From Holtermannia corniformis (taxonomy: Eukaryota > Basidiomycota > Tremellomycetes > Holtermanniales): a stretch of 64,000 nt of DNA. The notes under the pieces were generated by a model, which saw nothing but the letters and a program-made list of their open reading frames with translations, was not told the origin of the DNA and did no database searches. Both the position numbers and the translations under genes were made by a program. The stretch covers positions 33,646 to 97,645 of the forward strand of contig BCIJ01000021.1 of the NCBI GenBank assembly GCA_001599935.1, given 5' to 3'. Shown piece after piece: positions 59,659 to 64,000 of the stretch (position 1 is the first letter of the stretch; each line of letters begins with the position of its first letter).

Positions 59659-61103
59659 ATGGCGAGCACGCTCTCCCGCTCGCACTCGCTCTCGACCTCA
59701 TCGGCGGCGTATCAGCCGCGCACGAGCCGATCGACTCCAGCAATCGACCCGAGGTCAGTCTGAGCACACTGCCGTCTCACTCGGCCATGATCGTAGCTGA
59801 CTCGCATCCAGACGGCAGAAAGAGGTCCAAGAGGCCAAACGTCTTCTCGAGGTCCGTTCCTACCTACCCTCCTCACGACCGTCCCAGCTAACACCGCTCA
59901 GCTCCTCCAACTCCCCACACCGCACGCACCGCCCAAGACGCTCCCTCCAGTCTTTTCACCAGCCGCTAAACGATCACATGGCAAACGCAAGCGATCCTCG
60001 TCCTCGTCGGGCTCGGGCTCGGGCTCAAGCACCGATGCAAGGAAAGAACACGGCTTGACCCCGCCTCTGACCCCGACGCTGAGAGCGTCGGCAGAGGGCA
60101 AGATGGAACGTGCGGAGAGTGGACTGCGGCACGAGCTCAAACCGGCTTCGAAGAGGTCCAAATCGCCGGCGGTGGTGGATAGGTCCAGTTGGCGACGGGA
60201 GGAATGGCGCACCGCAGCCGAGCAGTCAGTGCCATCATCTAGAACTGAATCACGCTGACAAACACAGGTTCCGACAGCGTGCGCACGCTCTCAAACGCTC
60301 CGGTGATGCACACTGCCGACCGTCTGCCAGCTCGCCACCAGACGCCGTACTGGCTCTACTCGAACACACGGATGCCATCCTGCTCTACCTGTACGCATAC
60401 TGGTGCGACGACAAGGCTGCCGGTCGCGTTGTGGTCAGTAACTGGGTGGGATCAGAGAGCCTGCGGAAATACGTTCGAGGGCGGTGGGAGCGCGAGTGTG
60501 AGAGTCGAGATGGGAAACGGCAGGCTTTGGCTGGTGGCATGCTTGGTTTATGGTATGTCTCGTTCGGCGACTACTGATGATACGGCACTGACAACTTGCA
60601 GCTACTTTATCGACGCGATCGTAGTGTACCACTTAGCACTCGACCAACTCGGTAGCCTCCACTCACGCGCCAGCACCCTCATCACAACCTCACCGAGCGC
60701 CAGCACCTCTCTCAAACCCACCACCACCCCATCCCCCGCCACATCCGATCACTCACCCCAAACCACCTCGTCGTCTTCCACCACGACCCAAACACCAACC
60801 GACCTGCTCTCAACCCTAACCTCGACATCGACCTCGATCCAGCGCGCCCACCGTCTGCTCATGACCTCGCGCACCCACCTACCGCTCAAGCGCCTCCGAT
60901 CGAGTTTCCCCATCACGTTCAACAAGGCCGTCACGGGCGAGATGGAGCCAGGCGACGGGACGGCTGTAGATCCCGACGAGTGGGACACGTTCAGTTGGCC
61001 GATTGAGATGGGCGACAAGGGCGCCGTACCCCATCTCGTCTGTCTTGGCAGGGGCATGCTGAGGGATGCAGCGAGGGCAGAGGGCAAGAAACTAGATGGC
61101 TAG
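59659..61103 (+). CDS. Ser-rich, probably nuclear protein; possible AF4/FMR2-like C-terminal domain
   Basis: Five exons can be joined: 59659-59753, 59812-59851, 59902 to about 60222, then FRQRAHALKRSGDA to GGMLGLC, and the last from YFIDAIVVYHLAL to the stop at 61103. The N-terminal half is basic and Ser-rich (RQKEVQEAKRLLELLQLP, KRSHGKRKRSSSSSGSGSG). The C-terminal half is helical with paired repeats (DAVLALLEHTDAILLYLYAY and, later, SIQRAHRLLMTSRTH). The arrangement recalls the C-terminal homology domain of AF4/FMR2 transcription-elongation scaffolds, but this is a weak impression. The tail is rich in Thr, Ser and Pro. No enzyme motif is seen. Confidence 0.62.
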
Positions 61104-61621
61104 ACTGGATGTACCGCAGTGTGTGTACAGCACGTCTTACACGCCCTTACACATTCCGGTCGTGCGCCACCAGCTTGGATACCTACCGCTCGACAGTCGC
61201 CCGTTCAACCAACCCATCTAATCGATCGATCCGCACAGTCGCGAGACTCGCACCACTGTCAGGGTGAACGATCCTCGGACTCAACGAATAGATCTTTGTT
61301 CAATCCTCCTTCAACCGCGTTCCATCACAACCTCGTCGAAGCGAGTTTGTCGCGGTTAGCTACCCTCCTTTGGAACTGTTTGGTGACCTTCGCTTGGGAC
61401 AGCGTACTGTAATATCGCAGCGAAGCGAATACATGAAGATCTTCCCCTTATTGTGGCTACCCTTCAGGCATCAGCAGGGTACGGGCCAGTCAGACCGTGC
61501 CCAAGCGCAGCATCATTCGGAAACTGCACAGGCTGACGTCAATATCCGTGTGCTGAGAGGAAACTATGAACGGTAAGCTATACTGTGTAGCGCGTCTTGG
61601 TGTCAAGCCAATAAATTACCG
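61104..61621. other. Intergenic stretch
   Basis: No supported gene. It lies between convergent genes (+ at 59659, - at 61622). Confidence 0.5.
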
Positions 61622-61942
61622 CTAGTCGTCATCAAGGTCGACCATCGACCGCGCACACCACCATGTCGAGTTCTTGTCGCAAAGCTCCGCACATTTCTTT
61701 TTGAGGCTCGTCTCGTCGACCATTTCAGTCTCAATAGACCCTACGAACTGAACCTGCTCTTCGTCCACGTTTTTATTAAACACGACGTCGTCTGTATGGA
61801 TGTCAGACGTAACCGCGCGGTAGATTGCAGTCAGTGGTCCCATCGGTCTCATCACAAACTTGACATTCTGGCCGTCCTCTCGTACCATAGTCATGGTCTG
61901 CAGGTTGAACGAATTCTTATCAAATTTCGTCGTGTAGCTCAT
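61622..61942 (-). CDS. Small protein of a local three-member family, copy 1
   Basis: A single open frame of 106 residues starting MSYTTKFDKNSF. It shares with the frame at 63150-63473 an opening of the form MxYT followed by F and NS. Its middle (VQFVGSIETEMVDETSLKKK) may correspond to their C-terminal helices. It is rich in Asp and Lys with one Trp pair (STWWCARSMVDLDDD) near the end. No signal peptide, membrane span or known domain. The relationship to the other two copies is weaker than theirs to each other. Confidence 0.5.
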   Translation of the reverse strand: MSYTTKFDKNSFNLQTMTMVREDGQNVKFVMRPMGPLTAIYRAVTSDIHTDDVVFNKNVDEEQVQFVGSIETEMVDETSLKKKCAELCDKNSTWWCARSMVDLDDD

Positions 61943-62502
61943 AGCGATGCATAAGTGCGCTTGGTTGGCTAACGCGAGTCAAGGCTTTATGGCCACCAAC
62001 GATGCCTTCTCGTGGAAGGCTCGTGGCGCGGCCTGCTGGCTGAAGGACACAGGTGTCATCTGTTGCCTCTTTTGAGCCTTGCGCAAGTCAAAGCGCGCAT
62101 CGCAGACATCAAACTAGCTGTGCGTCTGTCACGATTCACACATTGATGACAAGATCACTCGCACAAAAAGGTGTCGTGTGCTGGCAGAGCGTCGATTTAC
62201 CCAACGTAGCAGTGTCAAAGTCGGATGAGAAGTACATGGCTCCAGCCTATCACGAAAGGATCTTCTATCCACGTCAATGGGTGGCGAATCCATCCTTTCG
62301 CAGTTGCTGACAACAGTCCTCATCGCAGGTTGGTAACGCACCGATGCCGCGCTTGATTGGGCGCAGTCGAGTCGGACCTCACTCCCACGCAAATGGACGT
62401 AATCTTTCGTGGTGATGTACCGAGGCTAAGCGGGTTCTCAGACATTGCATATCTCGCTCGCTTGTGAGAGGTATATCCTGCTTCCTATCTACCGGAACAG
62501 TC
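61943..62502. other. Intergenic stretch between small paralogues
   Basis: No frame with recognisable features. Some short tracts repeat themes of the flanking small genes but nothing can be aligned with confidence. Confidence 0.45.
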
Positions 62503-62799
62503 TTATGCATTCGAGTCGTTCTCCGCGCTTGGCGTCGGGACGACGTCGCTCTTGTTTTCACTCTGTGTTGTTTGCCGGCTGCTCTCGATGATACTCTTCA
62601 CAACAATCTCAGCTTGCTCATCACTGGTGAACCACATCGAGAACGCAGAGTGCACCGGTTCCACAAACATGTCGCCAAGCTTTTGTGTCGTCGATGATGA
62701 TTTCTCCTCGCTTGTGATCCGCCAGATGTTGGAGCTCGGGAAGCCGTCATAAACCTGTTGAATTAAGTATTGATCAGACCCGATAGTAAGAATTCTCAT
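62503..62799 (-). CDS. Small protein of a local three-member family, copy 2
   Basis: An open frame of 98 residues from the ATG at 62799 (MRILTIGSDQYLIQQVYDGF). It aligns with the copy at 63150 over its whole length: TIxSDxY near the start, a central variable part, then FxSDE followed by a helix and a Ser/Asp-rich tail. The frame stays open upstream to 63036 and could begin there, but paralogue alignment supports 62799. Upstream DNA (62862-62933) is repeated at 63774-63842. Unknown function. Confidence 0.55.
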   Translation of the reverse strand: MRILTIGSDQYLIQQVYDGFPSSNIWRITSEEKSSSTTQKLGDMFVEPVHSAFSMWFTSDEQAEIVVKSIIESSRQTTQSENKSDVVPTPSAENDSNA

Positions 62800-62861
62800 G
62801 ATAGACAAGTGATCGACCCAATATTGCGGACGTCGTTTGCTGTTATATATCTCCCAATGTA

Positions 62862-62933
62862 TGCCGTACCAAGATCCTCTTTTGACGGTGTAAAGGCTCC
62901 TTTGTCCTGCGTCTCCATTAATGTCTTCCTGTG
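62862..62933. repeat. Diverged direct repeat, copy 1 (second copy 63774-63842)
   Basis: Both copies contain CTCTTTTGACGGTG, then GCTCC, TTGT and TGCG at matching spacing. Copy 1 lies just upstream of the small gene starting at 62799. Confidence 0.65.
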
Positions 62934-63149
62934 TCTTCCTGTATATGGTCGGCGTACGGCCGCTCCCCACAACCTTACACAAAGGAGATCGGACCGCCGG
63001 TCCGTCATGTAGCGACAGACGGCATTGCCTGTGCAACGCGACACGTCAGGCGATGAAGACGCAGGAAAGTAGTTCGTGAAGCCTGAGAATGCTCGGACAA
63101 TTTCAGAGTGCATCGCATGACGCAAATATCTAGCAGAAGGCAGTTTGCC

Positions 63150-63473
63150 TTACTTGGAGTCTGGACCAGACGTCTGCGATGCAGAGGACTGAGTATCGTC
63201 CTTGTCAGAGGCCGATGCACCCGAGCCGCACTTCAAAAGGTCCGTCACATATGCCTTTGCGGCTTCGTCGCTTTCAAACCACCTTGGGACATCGGGAGAG
63301 ACTGGCTGGAGAAGACCGTGTGACGGGTACCGGATTGCCTCAGCGGTGGCATTGGCTTCGGTTGTCTTTCGAGTGATAATGGAGAAGGTAGCGACACCGT
63401 CAAGGCCAAGGCACTCAATGACAACGTACTCGTCCGAGTTGATAGTAAACGTCTTCATTTCGGTGTAGTGCAC
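63150..63473 (-). CDS. Small protein of a local three-member family, copy 3
   Basis: An open frame of 107 residues starting MHYTEMKTFTINSDEYVVIE. Shared features with copy 2: TINSDEY against TIGSDQY, a hydrophobic Phe/Ile core, WFESDEAAKAYVTDLLK against WFTSDEQAEIVVKSIIE, and a Ser/Asp/Gln-rich disordered tail. The compact core of about 75 residues looks like a small alpha/beta domain. No known family recognised. Confidence 0.55.
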   Translation of the reverse strand: MHYTEMKTFTINSDEYVVIECLGLDGVATFSIITRKTTEANATAEAIRYPSHGLLQPVSPDVPRWFESDEAAKAYVTDLLKCGSGASASDKDDTQSSASQTSGPDSK

Positions 63474-63773
63474 AAAAGGACGAGATCAATGGTGGCTTGA
63501 TATATGTAAGTCCGGAGCCTCACTAGCTGACTTGAATTCCTTTGAAAGCTGTCTTGCAAACTCAGGTATAGCATACTCCGCCTTTTGAAGCCTCGAACAA
63601 CGGAATCCGACACGGATCATCTCGCGGTTCATAATGGAGCAATCCTGAGCTTCCGTCATACGAATTTCTGCTCATGTAAACCAGACACAGATCCGTATCA
63701 TATGGACGCGATACGGATCCGTAATCGGTCAGAGGTCTGGGACCATGTTACGGATCCCAAAAGCTTTGCTATT

Positions 63774-63842
63774 ATGACGTATCGAGGTTCTCTTTTGACG
63801 GTGCAGATGCTCCATTGTTTTGCGCTTCTATTCATTCTGTGC
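63774..63842. repeat. Diverged direct repeat, copy 2 (first copy 62862-62933)
   Basis: Matches the region upstream of the small gene at 62503-62799. Here no intact small gene follows on the minus strand at the expected distance, so it may mark a lost fourth copy. Confidence 0.6.
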
Positions 63843-63849
63843 AAAAAAT

Positions 63850-64000
63850 TCACGGCGGATATCCTTTCGCGGACTTTGATCCGCAGCGTGGATATCCTCG
63901 CTCTGCACAGACATCCGTATCCGTATCCGCATCCAAGCCGTCCGCAAAGTGCGGATATCCCTTCCGCGCTCAAAAGGATCGCGCGGATATCGCGGATATC
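63850..64000. repeat. GGATAT/ATCCGTATC-rich repeat region at the window edge
   Basis: GCGGATATC occurs at least four times, twice in direct tandem at the very end. ATCCGT is repeated three times near 63910-63930, and ATACGGATCC/GGATCCGTAT forms lie just upstream (63690-63760). The unit is nearly palindromic. It continues beyond the window, so its extent and nature (subterminal repeat, transposon end, satellite) cannot be judged. Confidence 0.65.

Overview
The window looks like nuclear DNA of a basidiomycete fungus. The genes are GC-rich and cut by many very short GT-AG introns (about 31-65 nt) that carry CTGAC/CTAAC branch sites close to the acceptor. The recognisable proteins are fungal (Yak1 kinase, Dck1-type DOCK protein, Efl1/Ria1 GTPase, ACR3 arsenite pump, ATP-NAD kinase). 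I cannot name the genus from the sequence alone. The left edge cuts through a gene, and the right edge runs into GGATAT-rich repeats.

Layout. 1-7.4 kb: accessory region with Crinkler/RHS-type P-loop NTPase genes (one cut by the window edge, two intact, one fragment) and a complete 3,016-bp PIF/Harbinger transposon with inverted termini, 3-bp target duplication, DDE transposase and a convergent second ORF. 7.5-17.5 kb: housekeeping genes: an RCC2-like propeller fused to a PHD finger, Efl1, a cation diffusion facilitator with 3-nt and 6-nt micro-exons, and an aldo-keto reductase. 17.7-29.7 kb: the most unusual part. Five intact genes for APH-like phosphotransferases stand head to tail on the + strand, with one decayed copy. 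Three of them are paired head-to-head with a small gene of an unrecognised family built from two C-x9/10-C-x10-C modules. A shared element of about 40 bp lies 75-110 bp upstream of four of the five kinase genes. 29.9-55.1 kb: core genes again: a charged low-complexity protein, the DOCK protein, a one-membrane-span protein, a hypothetical protein, Yak1, ACR3, a secreted Ser/Ala-rich protein and NAD kinase. 55.9-58.8 kb: a second Crinkler/RHS pair on the - strand, in the same type order as at the left end but inverted. 59.6-64 kb: one nuclear-looking protein of uncertain family, three small paralogous genes, and repeats.

How it fits together. Two accessory families (NTPases at both ends, kinase/Cys-protein modules inside) are interleaved with conserved housekeeping blocks. 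The kinase/Cys pairs seem to have duplicated as units: kinases D and E form one subfamily and their Cys partners resemble each other more than the partner of kinase A. No function is known to me for this pairing. A modification or signalling pair, or a selfish or defensive pair, are only hypotheses. Exon boundaries given to the base were worked out by hand from reading frame, splice sites and paralogue alignment. For the large genes only outer limits and key exons are given.
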